Below are positions 5,586 to 13,294 of a stretch of 33,003 nt of DNA, one piece after another. Position 1 is the first letter of the stretch; every line of letters begins with the position of its first letter. Under the pieces are notes generated by a model that made no database searches, had not been told where the DNA came from, and worked only from the letters and a program-made list of their open reading frames with translations. This DNA is from Chloroflexota bacterium (GTDB taxonomy: Bacteria; Chloroflexota; Anaerolineae; Caldilineales; Caldilineaceae), in contig JASGTU010000302.1 of assembly GCA_030058085.1 (NCBI GenBank), positions 1 through 33,003 on the forward strand, given 5' to 3'. The translations under genes and the position numbers were made by a program.

Positions 5586-7106
5586 CTAGCGGATGCCGTA
5601 GATGTCGGCGTACTTGGTCTGCAGGTACTCCTTGTAGGGCTCGAGGCGGATGGGGCCGCCGGTGAGCCGCTCTACCAACTCTAGCGTGGTGTACTTGCAG
5701 CCGTGGCGGTAGATGTTGGTCTGCAGCCAGTTGTGCAAGATGTCGAAACGCCCGGCCTCGATCTCTGCCGGTATTTCGGGGTGGGCCTGCAAGGCGGCGC
5801 CATAGAACTGTGAGCCGAGGACGTTGCCTAATGCGTACCCTTGGAACATGCCGCCGATGTAGTCCGCATACCAGTGAACGTCTTGCATCACCCCGTTGCG
5901 ATAGTCCTTGGGCCGTACGCCGAGGAATTCGGCGTATTTGGCGTTCCAGGCATCGGGTAGCTCGGAGATGCGCAGCTTGCCTTCGAGCAGGTCGCACTCC
6001 AACTCGAAGCGGATGATGACATGGAGGCCGTAGGTGACTTCGTCGGCGTCGACGCGTATGAGCGACGGCTGCACGCGGTTGATGGCGCGGTAGAAATCGC
6101 GCAAGGCGAGGTCGTCAAGCTGGTCGCCCATGTGTCGTTGGAACTCAGGATAGAAGTGACGCCAGAAGGGCAGGCTGCGCCCGACGATGTTCTCCCACAG
6201 GCGAGACTGGCTTTCGTGCACGGCTGAGGAAGCGCCATCGGCTAGCGGGGTGGCCTCGTAGCTTGGGTCGACGCCCTGCTCATACATAGCGTGCCCGGAT
6301 TCGTGCATGGTGCTGAAGATGCCGCTGATCGTATCGGTGAACACGCGGGTTGTGATGCGGACGTCGCCGATCGAGAACTTGGTGGCAAATGGGTGGTGGG
6401 TCTTGTCTTGGCGGCCGCGGTCGAAGTCATAGCCGAAGCGACGCACGACCTCTTCGCCGAACTGCCATTGTGCCGTCGGATCGAAGACGCGTCCGTTTGT
6501 AATGTCCGGGACCTGGGGGCGTTGGCCGATCTTGGCGGCGAGGTCGCTGAGCCAGGTGCGCAACTCGCTGAAGATGGGGCGGATGGTTGCGACTGTCATG
6601 CTGTAGTCGGAGCGAGCGATGTGCGGGTCGGCGACGTGCTCTGCATCGGGGAAGTAAGAGGAATAGCGCCGGCTGAAGTCGAGCGTTTTAGTTAGGAAAG
6701 GCGTGACGGCTTTGAAGTCATTCTTCGGACGGGCGGCGGCCCAAGCGACGAAGGAGTCGGAGATGTGCGCCGTGAAATCGGACATAAACTGGGTGGGGAT
6801 GCGCGTGGCGTGATCGTAATCGCGGCGGGTGACGCGTACGAGCGCGGCGTCGTCGCTGTCGTAGGGCATCGAGTCGACGGTTGGCTGCATGGCGTCGAGC
6901 AGGCGACCAATGACAGGGTCGGTGAATTTGTTATGGGCAAGGGTGCGCAGGGTGGCGGATTGGCGAGCGCGCGCGGCGGCGCCGCCCGGCGGCATGTAGG
7001 TAGCCTGGTCCCAATGCAGGATGTCTGCGGCGGCTGAGAGGTCGTCGATTTCTCGTAGGCGAGCGAGCAGTTCGCTGCGTGCGGCGTCGTATTGGGTATT
7101 GGTCAT
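5586..7106 (-). CDS. M32 family metallocarboxypeptidase (Taq carboxypeptidase type)
   Basis: A 506-aa protein, the usual M32 length (about 500). The zinc-binding HESGH is at 268-272 in TMHESGHAMYEQ. The third ligand Glu298 is in the family motif HESQSRLWEN. Other M32 hallmarks are ILHWDQATYMPPGG near residue 29, DYDHATRIP and RVDADEVTYGLHVIIRFELE. The enzyme removes C-terminal residues from peptides with broad specificity, in the cytoplasm (no signal peptide seen). ATG 7106 has GAGGGAG upstream at good spacing. It is monocistronic, divergent from the S1-domain gene with its own promoter about 110 nt upstream, and ends at a shared bidirectional hairpin. Confidence 0.95.
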   Translation of the reverse strand: MTNTQYDAARSELLARLREIDDLSAAADILHWDQATYMPPGGAAARARQSATLRTLAHNKFTDPVIGRLLDAMQPTVDSMPYDSDDAALVRVTRRDYDHATRIPTQFMSDFTAHISDSFVAWAAARPKNDFKAVTPFLTKTLDFSRRYSSYFPDAEHVADPHIARSDYSMTVATIRPIFSELRTWLSDLAAKIGQRPQVPDITNGRVFDPTAQWQFGEEVVRRFGYDFDRGRQDKTHHPFATKFSIGDVRITTRVFTDTISGIFSTMHESGHAMYEQGVDPSYEATPLADGASSAVHESQSRLWENIVGRSLPFWRHFYPEFQRHMGDQLDDLALRDFYRAINRVQPSLIRVDADEVTYGLHVIIRFELECDLLEGKLRISELPDAWNAKYAEFLGVRPKDYRNGVMQDVHWYADYIGGMFQGYALGNVLGSQFYGAALQAHPEIPAEIEAGRFDILHNWLQTNIYRHGCKYTTLELVERLTGGPIRLEPYKEYLQTKYADIYGIR

Positions 7107-7216
7107 TGCTATGACTCCCTCGATGTGCAGCTGTCTGAATTAAGGATGGAGCGGCGACGCCAGCCGGGGACGAGACATCCGGGGCGGGCTGCCGGAACAA
7201 GTCGTTCTAAGCGTGT

Positions 7217-7245
7217 AGTGTAACGCCGTGTATGGGGCGAGGCAA
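7217..7245 (-). promoter_or_regulatory. Promoter of the M32 carboxypeptidase gene
   Basis: On the minus strand -35 TTGCCT (7240-7245), a 17-nt spacer and -10 TACACT (7217-7222). It is divergent from the S1-gene promoter, which uses the same -35 hexamer. Confidence 0.55.
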
Positions 7246-7285
7246 ATTGTCCGGCTGTTTCGCTATGCACACGGCTCCGGAATCT

Positions 7286-7314
7286 TTGCCTGTATGGGCT
7301 AGGACGGGTATAAT
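7286..7314 (+). promoter_or_regulatory. Promoter of the S1-domain protein gene
   Basis: -35 TTGCCT (7286-7291), a 17-nt spacer and a perfect -10 TATAAT (7309-7314). The predicted start point is near 7321, leaving a leader of about 75 nt. Confidence 0.65.
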
Positions 7315-7394
7315 GTTAAAGATATTGTGCAATCATAATGAGAGGACTACCGCGTGTGGGGATCTGCGCGCGGGGGTGTTTGGGAGGATAATCC

Positions 7395-8504
7395 ATGACG
7401 AATCAAGCTGACACTGCGGTTAATAAGGAACTGGCTCAGGAATTGGAAGGCGAAGGAAGCGCCGAGACGCAGCCGATAGAGGCGTCCGACGCCGCAGAGG
7501 TTTCGCTTGAGGCGTCTGAACAAGCTGAGGATTCCGCTGCTCAAATTGCTCCCATAGATGAGCCTGTCGCCAGCACGGCGGAGTCGGGCGATGAGGCTGC
7601 TGCCGAAGCGAGGGCGGAGGAGAGTTCTGCGCCCGAAGCTGTCGAGCCGGTGGCGAGTGTTGACGAAGAACCGGCGGCAAGCGCTGAAGAAGAGCCGGCT
7701 GTACCTGCCGCGTCCGCCGATGACGAGGACACCGAGGTGATCGTCAAGGACGATGGCTCGACGCAGGTTGTGCGCATGTTGGCGGTTGGCCAGCAGGTGG
7801 ATGGCGTCGTGAAGCGCATCACCGATTTCGGGGCCTTTGTCGATATTGGCGTAGGTCGCGATGGGCTGATCCATATTTCGGAATTGTCGACGCGGCGGGT
7901 CGCCAAAGTGTCGGATGTATTGAGCGAAGGCCAGGCGATCACACCGTGGATTAAGAAGTTGGACCGGCAGCGCAACCGCATCAGTCTTACACTCATCGAC
8001 CCTGAGATGAAGACAATCCGCGATCTGGAGGCCGGCGACATCGTCGAAGGCACGGTCAGCCGGATCTTGCCCTACGGCGCGTTTGTCGACATCGGCATCG
8101 GCCGCGATGCGCTGCTCCACGTGCGCGAGATGGGCGAGGGCTTTGTCGCCAAACCGGAAGACGTGGTACAGGTGGGCGAGAAGATCGAGGCGCGCATCAT
8201 CGAACTGAGCCGGCGGCGCGGGCGCGTTGATTTGAGCCTGAAGGGGCTGCGCGAGGAGCCGGCTCCGGCCGCGGCTGCGGCGGAAGCCCAGCCTGAAGAA
8301 CAGGTTGATGAAGAGACGGTCGACCAGTTCGAGGAGATCGAAGTGCTTTCGCCTATGGAATTGGCATTTAAGAAGGCGATGGAGGCGGAAGGCATCGAGC
8401 TGAATGTCTCTCGCCGGAGACAGGGCAGGCGAGGCCGTCGCGATCAGAACCGGTCTATCCAGGACGAGATCATCGCCCGCACGTTGGATTCGGCCAAGAA
8501 ATAG
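7395..8504 (+). CDS. Two-S1-domain RNA-binding protein with acidic N-terminal tail
   Basis: A 369-aa protein. Residues 1-120 are Ala/Glu-rich, acidic and probably disordered. Two S1 (OB-fold) domains follow: 131-201 (VDGVVKRITDFGAFVDIGVG, DGLIHISELS) and 213-284 (VEGTVSRILPYGAFVDIGIG, DALLHVREM). The tail (290-369) has an acidic stretch, then a basic RRRQGRRGRR segment. It resembles short RpsA-like or general S1 proteins that bind mRNA in the cytoplasm; ribosomal S1 in E. coli has six domains, so equivalence is not assumed. ATG 7395 has GGAGG 7 nt upstream. It is monocistronic, with a good promoter and a strong terminator. Confidence 0.9.
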   Translation: MTNQADTAVNKELAQELEGEGSAETQPIEASDAAEVSLEASEQAEDSAAQIAPIDEPVASTAESGDEAAAEARAEESSAPEAVEPVASVDEEPAASAEEEPAVPAASADDEDTEVIVKDDGSTQVVRMLAVGQQVDGVVKRITDFGAFVDIGVGRDGLIHISELSTRRVAKVSDVLSEGQAITPWIKKLDRQRNRISLTLIDPEMKTIRDLEAGDIVEGTVSRILPYGAFVDIGIGRDALLHVREMGEGFVAKPEDVVQVGEKIEARIIELSRRRGRVDLSLKGLREEPAPAAAAAEAQPEEQVDEETVDQFEEIEVLSPMELAFKKAMEAEGIELNVSRRRQGRRGRRDQNRSIQDEIIARTLDSAKK

Positions 8505-8583
8505 GGGCTGCGATCTGCGAACGAAACGGCGAGAAGCGCGCGTGAGCTTGATCGAAGCTTGAGCGCTGCGGCTGGCATTAGCG

Positions 8584-8643
8584 AGGCCTCCTTTGGTTGA
8601 ATTGGGCGCTGTATGCGTCCCATTCACAAAGGAGGCCTTTTTT
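8584..8643 (+). terminator. Strong intrinsic terminator of the S1-domain gene
   Basis: A perfect 12-bp stem, AGGCCTCCTTTG (8584-8595) with CAAAGGAGGCCT (8627-8638), is extended by inner pairing within the loop (GGGCGC with GCGTCC-type). It is followed by a run of six T including the stem's last base. It lies 80 nt after the stop codon and upstream of the SDR gene. Confidence 0.85.
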
Positions 8644-8713
8644 GTCCCGCCTGCCGGCGGAGCGAGAGGCAGCTAGCCACCGCCGCCGGCTGTATGTACA
8701 GTGGAGGAGCATC

Positions 8714-9469
8714 ATGCAGATTGACGGCAGGGTCGCGCTCGTTACGGGGGGCGCTCGCCGCGTGGGCAAAGCGATCACGCTTATGTTGGCGCGCGCCGGC
8801 GCCAGCGTGGTCGTCAATTACTACTCGTCGGAACAAGCAGCGCAGGAGACGGTTGCTGAAGCCAAGGCGTTGGGGGTGCGAGCGTTGGCCGTGCGCTGCG
8901 ATGTGGCGCAGCAGGTTGACGTACAGCGCATGGCGACGACCATCCGCGACGTGTTTGGCGGCGTGGATATCATCGTCAACAGCGCCAGCTTATTTGAGAA
9001 GATGGACTTTCCCACGGCGGATACGGCTGTGTGGGAACGCGTCACGGGCATTTCGATTGACGGCCCGTTCTATGTGTGCAATAGTCTGGTTCCCGACATG
9101 CTGGCGCGTGGCGGCGGCGCGATCGTCAATATAGTCGATCTGTCCGCCTGGGAGCCGTGGCCTAGGTTTATGGCGCATGCCGTGGGCAAGGCGGCGCTGC
9201 TGGCCCTGACGCGCCAGCTTGCGGTGGAACTGGCGCCGGCGATCCGCGTGAATGCGGTGGCGCCGGGACCGGTGCTGCCGCCGCCCGACGCCAACCCGCG
9301 GCACACCGCAGCGGCGGCGCGGCGAACGCTGTTGAAGCGGTGGGGAGAACCGGAAGATGTGGCGCTGGCCGTCAAGTATCTGCTTGAGGCCGATTACGTG
9401 ACAGGAGATGTGGTGACAGTGGACGGCGGGGAACGCTACGGGGCACGGACCGCCGGCGCGCCGAATTAG
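8714..9469 (+). CDS. Pteridine-reductase-like short-chain dehydrogenase/reductase (SDR)
   Basis: A 252-aa classical SDR. It has the cofactor motif TGGARRVGKAI near residues 10-20; the Arg pair is typical of NADPH-using PTR1/FolM-like members. It also has a D-V region after AVRCDV, NSAS at the NNAG position, and VNAVAPGPV near the C-terminus. The PTR1-type active site is Asp-13-Tyr-4-Lys. Here Asp (in IVDLSAW) and Lys (HAVGK) are correctly spaced, but the Tyr position is His. Catalysis by the usual proton relay is therefore doubtful, or the reaction differs. The start was chosen at ATG 8714 because GGAGG lies 6 nt upstream; a longer in-frame start at 8597 lies inside the preceding terminator. 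The dGTPase gene follows after 28 nt, likely in one operon. Confidence 0.9.
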   Translation: MQIDGRVALVTGGARRVGKAITLMLARAGASVVVNYYSSEQAAQETVAEAKALGVRALAVRCDVAQQVDVQRMATTIRDVFGGVDIIVNSASLFEKMDFPTADTAVWERVTGISIDGPFYVCNSLVPDMLARGGGAIVNIVDLSAWEPWPRFMAHAVGKAALLALTRQLAVELAPAIRVNAVAPGPVLPPPDANPRHTAAAARRTLLKRWGEPEDVALAVKYLLEADYVTGDVVTVDGGERYGARTAGAPN

Positions 9470-9497
9470 TCAGGAGCCTGTTCCGAAGGAGATGAGC

Positions 9498-10658
9498 ATG
9501 TTGATGCGAGAGGATCTGGAACTGCGTGAGGAGCAAACCCTGGCGGGGTATGGCATGCGCAGCCGCGAGAGTCGCGGACGCACCTACCCGGAGGATGAAC
9601 ACCCTTACCGCACGGCGTACCAGCGCGACCGGGACCGCATTATCCATACGACCGCGTTTCGTCGCCTTGAATATAAGACGCAGGTCTTTGTCTATTCTGA
9701 AGGCGACCATTACCGCAACCGGCTCACGCACAGCGTCGAGGTCTCGCAGATTGGGCGGACGTTGGCCCGCAGTCTGGGCGGTAACGAGGATTTGGTTGAG
9801 GCGATCTGCCTCGCCCACGATTTGGGCCACGCGCCCTTTGGGCACGTGGGCGAAGACGCGCTCAACGAGTTGATGAAAGTGCACGGCGGTTACAACCACC
9901 AGCGACAGACCTATCGCATCCTCACCGAACTGGAGCGTCGTTACCCGGAACACCCTGGGTTGAACCTGACGTATGAGGTGCTGGAGGGCGTCGTCAAGCA
10001 CGACACAGATTACGACGAGACCGAGGCGACCGACTATTGCCCCGAGGAACGGGGTACGCTGGAATGCCAACTGAGTAACTTGGCGGACGAGATTGCCTAT
10101 AACACCAGCGACCTGGACGACGGGCTGCGCAGCGGCATCCTCGAACCGAAGGATGTGGTCCAACTAGCGCTTGCACAGCGTGTCTTGGCGAGCATGGGCG
10201 AACGGGCGGATGCGGACTTGGGGCAGGCGATGATGCGCCATCGCTTCATCCGTCGTCTGGTGGGCATTGAGGTGCTGGCCGCGATTCAAGGGACAGAACA
10301 GGCGTTACAGGCGGCGGGCGTCGTCACCTTGGCAGACTTGCGCAATTTGCCGCATAACGTGGCGGGCTACACGACAGAATTGGGCGAGGAAAACCGGGAA
10401 CTGAAGCGCTATCTGTTTGGCAATTTCTACCGGCACTATCGGGTTGTGCGTATGGCGACCAAGGCTGAACGGACGTTGACTGCCTTGTTCAGAGCTTATA
10501 TCGAAGAGCCGCAGCAATTGCCGCCCGACACGTTGCGCAGCGCCGACCAGCATCCGGAAGGTCTGCATCGAGTCGTGTGTGACTATATTGCCGGCATGAC
10601 GGACCGCTTTGCCGTGTTGGAACACAAGCGGCTATATGACCCGGAAGAACGGGTATAG
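9498..10658 (+). CDS. dgt: dGTPase-like deoxynucleoside triphosphate triphosphohydrolase (HD domain)
   Basis: A 386-aa HD-superfamily protein of the Dgt type 2 group. The N-terminal YGMRSRESRGR and PYRTAYQRDRDRIIHTTAFRRLEYKTQVF are the family's signature region. Metal ligands are His in RNRLTHS (near 78), His-Asp in CLAHDLGHAPFGHVGE (107-108) and Asp in LADEIAYNTSDLDDG. The enzyme hydrolyses dNTPs to deoxynucleoside and triphosphate, affecting dNTP pools in the cytoplasm. ATG 9498 was preferred over ATG 9492, because AAGGAG ends at 9491 and would touch the earlier codon. It lies 28 nt after the SDR gene and is followed by a hairpin. Confidence 0.93.
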   Translation: MLMREDLELREEQTLAGYGMRSRESRGRTYPEDEHPYRTAYQRDRDRIIHTTAFRRLEYKTQVFVYSEGDHYRNRLTHSVEVSQIGRTLARSLGGNEDLVEAICLAHDLGHAPFGHVGEDALNELMKVHGGYNHQRQTYRILTELERRYPEHPGLNLTYEVLEGVVKHDTDYDETEATDYCPEERGTLECQLSNLADEIAYNTSDLDDGLRSGILEPKDVVQLALAQRVLASMGERADADLGQAMMRHRFIRRLVGIEVLAAIQGTEQALQAAGVVTLADLRNLPHNVAGYTTELGEENRELKRYLFGNFYRHYRVVRMATKAERTLTALFRAYIEEPQQLPPDTLRSADQHPEGLHRVVCDYIAGMTDRFAVLEHKRLYDPEERV

Positions 10659-10686
10659 GGGATAGCAAACGAGGGTTTGTAGGGGA

Positions 10687-10712
10687 ATAGGGGGCGAGGT
10701 TTTGCCCCCTAT
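10687..10712. terminator. Hairpin between convergent dgt and the membrane-protein gene
   Basis: A perfect 9-bp stem, ATAGGGGGC (10687-10695) with GCCCCCTAT (10704-10712), and an 8-nt loop. A short CCTTTG follows on plus. It lies in the 67-nt gap between two converging genes. Confidence 0.62.
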
Positions 10713-10725
10713 CCTTTGTAAAGCG

Positions 10726-12072
10726 TTAGGCCCGCGAGCGGACGGTCATCTCCAGTCTAACGTTCTGGAAGACGCCGGCGTCACGCTCCGACTTGACGTA
10801 TTCCGCCTCGATCACTTCGCAGTCGAGGATGAGGCTCTGCCCCTTGAGCTGAAAACTGACGCCGGGTTGCGCTATGATCGGAGGCGGATCGTTGGGGCGT
10901 TCGCGCATGAGCGCCGGCTCTAGGTTGCGGTCGAGAGCGTATTCGCTGAGCAAGACGCGGGTGCGGTTGCCCAGGCTTTTCTCCATCTTCTGATCGTACA
11001 GCCAGACATCCAGGGCGATCACGTTTTCGGGGTTGTCTTGAAGGATGCCGTTTTTGACGTTGACGCCCATGCCGCACTCGCCGACGTAGCGATTGCTTTC
11101 GGGGTCGACGATCTTGAAGGACTGGTCGAAATCGATCACGCCGGCCTGATAGTGGGCGATAAAGGTGTCGAGGGTGCGGCCCGACGTCTGGCGGACGGCG
11201 CCCGCCTGCCTTGCGACAGGCGCTGCAACCGGCTCCATGTCTTCGTCTTCGTACTGTTCTTCGTCGACGAAGTACTCGTCGTCCAGTTCTTCCTCAATCT
11301 CGTCGATAGCGGCGCCGGGCGAGTAGAACTCGTCGTCAGGCTCTTGGGCGAAGGCGTAGTCATCAACGGGCTGTGCAGAGGAGACGCCGCGCGCGCCTTG
11401 CGGGCCGGCGCTTGGCCCGTAGCGGTCTACGCCAAAATCGTCGTCGAACTCGTCGTCTGGCGCGCCTTCTAGCTCATGGTCGACGACGCGTTTGCGGCTT
11501 TGCGCCAGTTTGCTGATTAAATAGATGCCGCCGCCGACGAGGATGAGGATTCCCAGAAACGACAGCGTCCACGTCAGCCAAGAGGGCGATTCCTGCGTCG
11601 CGGCTTCTTCTGCGGCTTCGGCAGGGGCGCCGGCTGCGGACGGCATGATGATGTCGGGCGATGAGACGCCGAGGCCAGCCGCGAGTTGGCCGAGCATGGT
11701 GATGTAGATGCGCGAATCGCGCTGCGGGTTCTCGTCGAAATAGGCTTGGGCCGCGGCGATCTCGCCGGCCAAGTCATCGTTGAGGTTGAGCAGGCGGCCG
11801 CGTGCGATCTCGGCCGCTTGTTCGTCGTTGTAGTAGGTGTAGACCTGGGCGACCGAAGCGAGGTACTGCGCTCTGGCTTCCGGGCTAAGGTCAGCGGGCC
11901 AGGCGTTCTTCCACTCAACGGGCCAGAAGACCCAGCCGATGAGGAGGCCGGCGATCAGCCCGACGACGGCTCCGATCGCCAAGGAAGTGCCGCTTAGTTG
12001 CCGGATAAAGGCCAAGAAAGCGGGGCGCGTTTCCGCCGCCTTACTGCGTCCTGGGGAGTATACGTTTGGCAT
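10726..12072 (-). CDS. Unrecognised two-TM membrane protein with acidic linker and C-terminal domain
   Basis: A 448-aa protein I do not recognise. It has a short N-terminal tail, TM1 (about 29-50, AIGAVVGLIAGLLIGWVFW) and a helical extra-cytoplasmic part (60-145, with ARAQYLASVAQVYTYYND). TM2 follows (about 167-188), then a strongly Asp/Glu-rich linker (198-290) and a folded C-terminal domain (about 300-448). That domain contains SFKIVDPESNRYVGECGMGV, VIALDVWLYDQKMEK and SLILDCEVIEAEYV. With both termini inside, the acidic linker and C-terminal domain would be cytoplasmic. ATG 12072 has GAGGAG 6 nt upstream. It lies 81 nt after the guanylyltransferase gene on the same strand and may be cotranscribed. 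No enzymatic motif is visible. Confidence 0.85.
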   Translation of the reverse strand: MPNVYSPGRSKAAETRPAFLAFIRQLSGTSLAIGAVVGLIAGLLIGWVFWPVEWKNAWPADLSPEARAQYLASVAQVYTYYNDEQAAEIARGRLLNLNDDLAGEIAAAQAYFDENPQRDSRIYITMLGQLAAGLGVSSPDIIMPSAAGAPAEAAEEAATQESPSWLTWTLSFLGILILVGGGIYLISKLAQSRKRVVDHELEGAPDDEFDDDFGVDRYGPSAGPQGARGVSSAQPVDDYAFAQEPDDEFYSPGAAIDEIEEELDDEYFVDEEQYEDEDMEPVAAPVARQAGAVRQTSGRTLDTFIAHYQAGVIDFDQSFKIVDPESNRYVGECGMGVNVKNGILQDNPENVIALDVWLYDQKMEKSLGNRTRVLLSEYALDRNLEPALMRERPNDPPPIIAQPGVSFQLKGQSLILDCEVIEAEYVKSERDAGVFQNVRLEMTVRSRA

Positions 12073-12153
12073 CCATGACTCCTCTGTGTGTGGAATGAGG
12101 CTGCGGCAATCGACGTTCGTGAGGCGGTTGCCAACCCCATGCGCCGGTTCAGG

Positions 12154-13284
12154 CTACAGCAGGTCTGTTCGCCCCTGATCGCGCAGCAGGTCGACGATCT
12201 CTTTGACGCGCTGCATTTGTCCTTTGTGACCGATGAGCAGGCAGTCGCCGGCGTCGATCACGACCAGGTCTTGTACGCCGATCATGGCGATAACCTGTTT
12301 GTCACTGTAGATGATATTCTCACTGCTATCAATGGTCAAGACGCGACCGTTGACGACATAGTTTGCAGATTCGTCCGCTTCGATCACGGCTGTGAGCGCG
12401 TCCCAACTGCCTACGTCGTTCCAACCGGCATCGAGCGGGACGACTGCCACGCGTACCGCCCGCTCCATAATGCCGTGGTCAATGCTGATTGTGGGAAAGG
12501 ATTGCCAAACGCGCTCTACTGTGTTGTAGACGGCTCCGGGGTCTGCATGTTTGTCGAGTTGTTCTTCAAGCTGTTGCAGACCGGCGTAGATGTCCGGCAG
12601 TTGCCACTGGTATTCCGCCAAGAGGCGAGACACGCGGCTAACGAAGATGCCGCCGTTCCAGTAATAGCCGCCCTCGGCCAAAAAGGCCTGGGCAACTTTG
12701 GCGCTGGGCTTTTCGAGAAACTGGGCGACGCCGTAAACTGGCAGGGCGGAGCGGTCGGATCCGGTTATCTGCAGTGGCGCGGCGCGGCGGATGTAGCCAT
12801 AGCCGGTATGCGGGGATGTTGGCTCTATGCCCAAGGTAGCGATGTGACCGGCTTCTGCAGCGTCGGCGGCGCGGGCTAAAGCGGCTTGAAACGCGTCGAC
12901 GTCTGTGATCACATGGTCGGAGTGCAGAAGGGCTAGGATTGCGTCTGGGTCTCTATGGTGCAGAAAGGCGGCGGCAAGCCCGACGGCGGGAGCGGTGTTG
13001 CGCCCGCTTGGCTCTAGGATGATCTGCTCAAGCGGTAGATGGGGCAACTGATCAGCGACGAGCGCAGCATACTGCGCCCCGGTGATGACATAGAGGCGCG
13101 AGGAGTCGACCAGGCCGGTGAGACGGGCGACGGTCTCTTGGAGCATGGTGAGGCCATTGCCGGTGACGTCAGTAAACTGCTTCGGCCGCGACTGACGGCT
13201 GCGCGGCCAAAGGCGGGCGCCAACGCCTCCGGCTAGAATGGCGGCATACAATGGACGGGATTTCTGTTTAGCGGTCAAACTCAA
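12154..13284 (-). CDS. manC: Mannose-1-phosphate guanylyltransferase
   Basis: A 376-aa nucleotidyltransferase making GDP-mannose from mannose-1-phosphate and GTP, for glycan and surface polysaccharide synthesis in the cytoplasm. The pyrophosphorylase signature ILAGGVGARLWPRSR is followed by RPKQF. Further family motifs are EPSGRNTAPA, FLEKPSAKVAQ, YYWNGGIFVSR, SIDHGIMERA and DAGWNDVGSWDAL. The protein has only the nucleotidyltransferase domain and its short C-terminal part; the phosphomannose-isomerase cupin domain of bifunctional ManC/AlgA is absent. It starts at a TTG with GGAG about 5 nt upstream, only 10 nt after the dprA stop, so the two genes form an operon. Confidence 0.94.
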   Translation of the reverse strand: MSLTAKQKSRPLYAAILAGGVGARLWPRSRQSRPKQFTDVTGNGLTMLQETVARLTGLVDSSRLYVITGAQYAALVADQLPHLPLEQIILEPSGRNTAPAVGLAAAFLHHRDPDAILALLHSDHVITDVDAFQAALARAADAAEAGHIATLGIEPTSPHTGYGYIRRAAPLQITGSDRSALPVYGVAQFLEKPSAKVAQAFLAEGGYYWNGGIFVSRVSRLLAEYQWQLPDIYAGLQQLEEQLDKHADPGAVYNTVERVWQSFPTISIDHGIMERAVRVAVVPLDAGWNDVGSWDALTAVIEADESANYVVNGRVLTIDSSENIIYSDKQVIAMIGVQDLVVIDAGDCLLIGHKGQMQRVKEIVDLLRDQGRTDLL

Positions 13285-13294
13285 TCTGCTCCGA

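Noticed and set aside
7338-7391. 17-codon frame ending in the ribosome site of the S1 gene
   Set aside because: No ribosome-binding site precedes it, and its end is simply the GGAGGATAA stretch before the S1 start; probably chance.
7347-8627. Long open frame antisense to the S1-domain gene
   Set aside because: It mirrors the coding strand's GC-rich third positions, gives a low-complexity Arg/His-rich product and has no ribosome site; the S1 domains on the other strand are unambiguous.
9372-10163. 263-codon minus-strand frame across SDR end and dgt
   Set aside because: It overlaps the essential HD motifs of dgt on the other strand and shows no family features.
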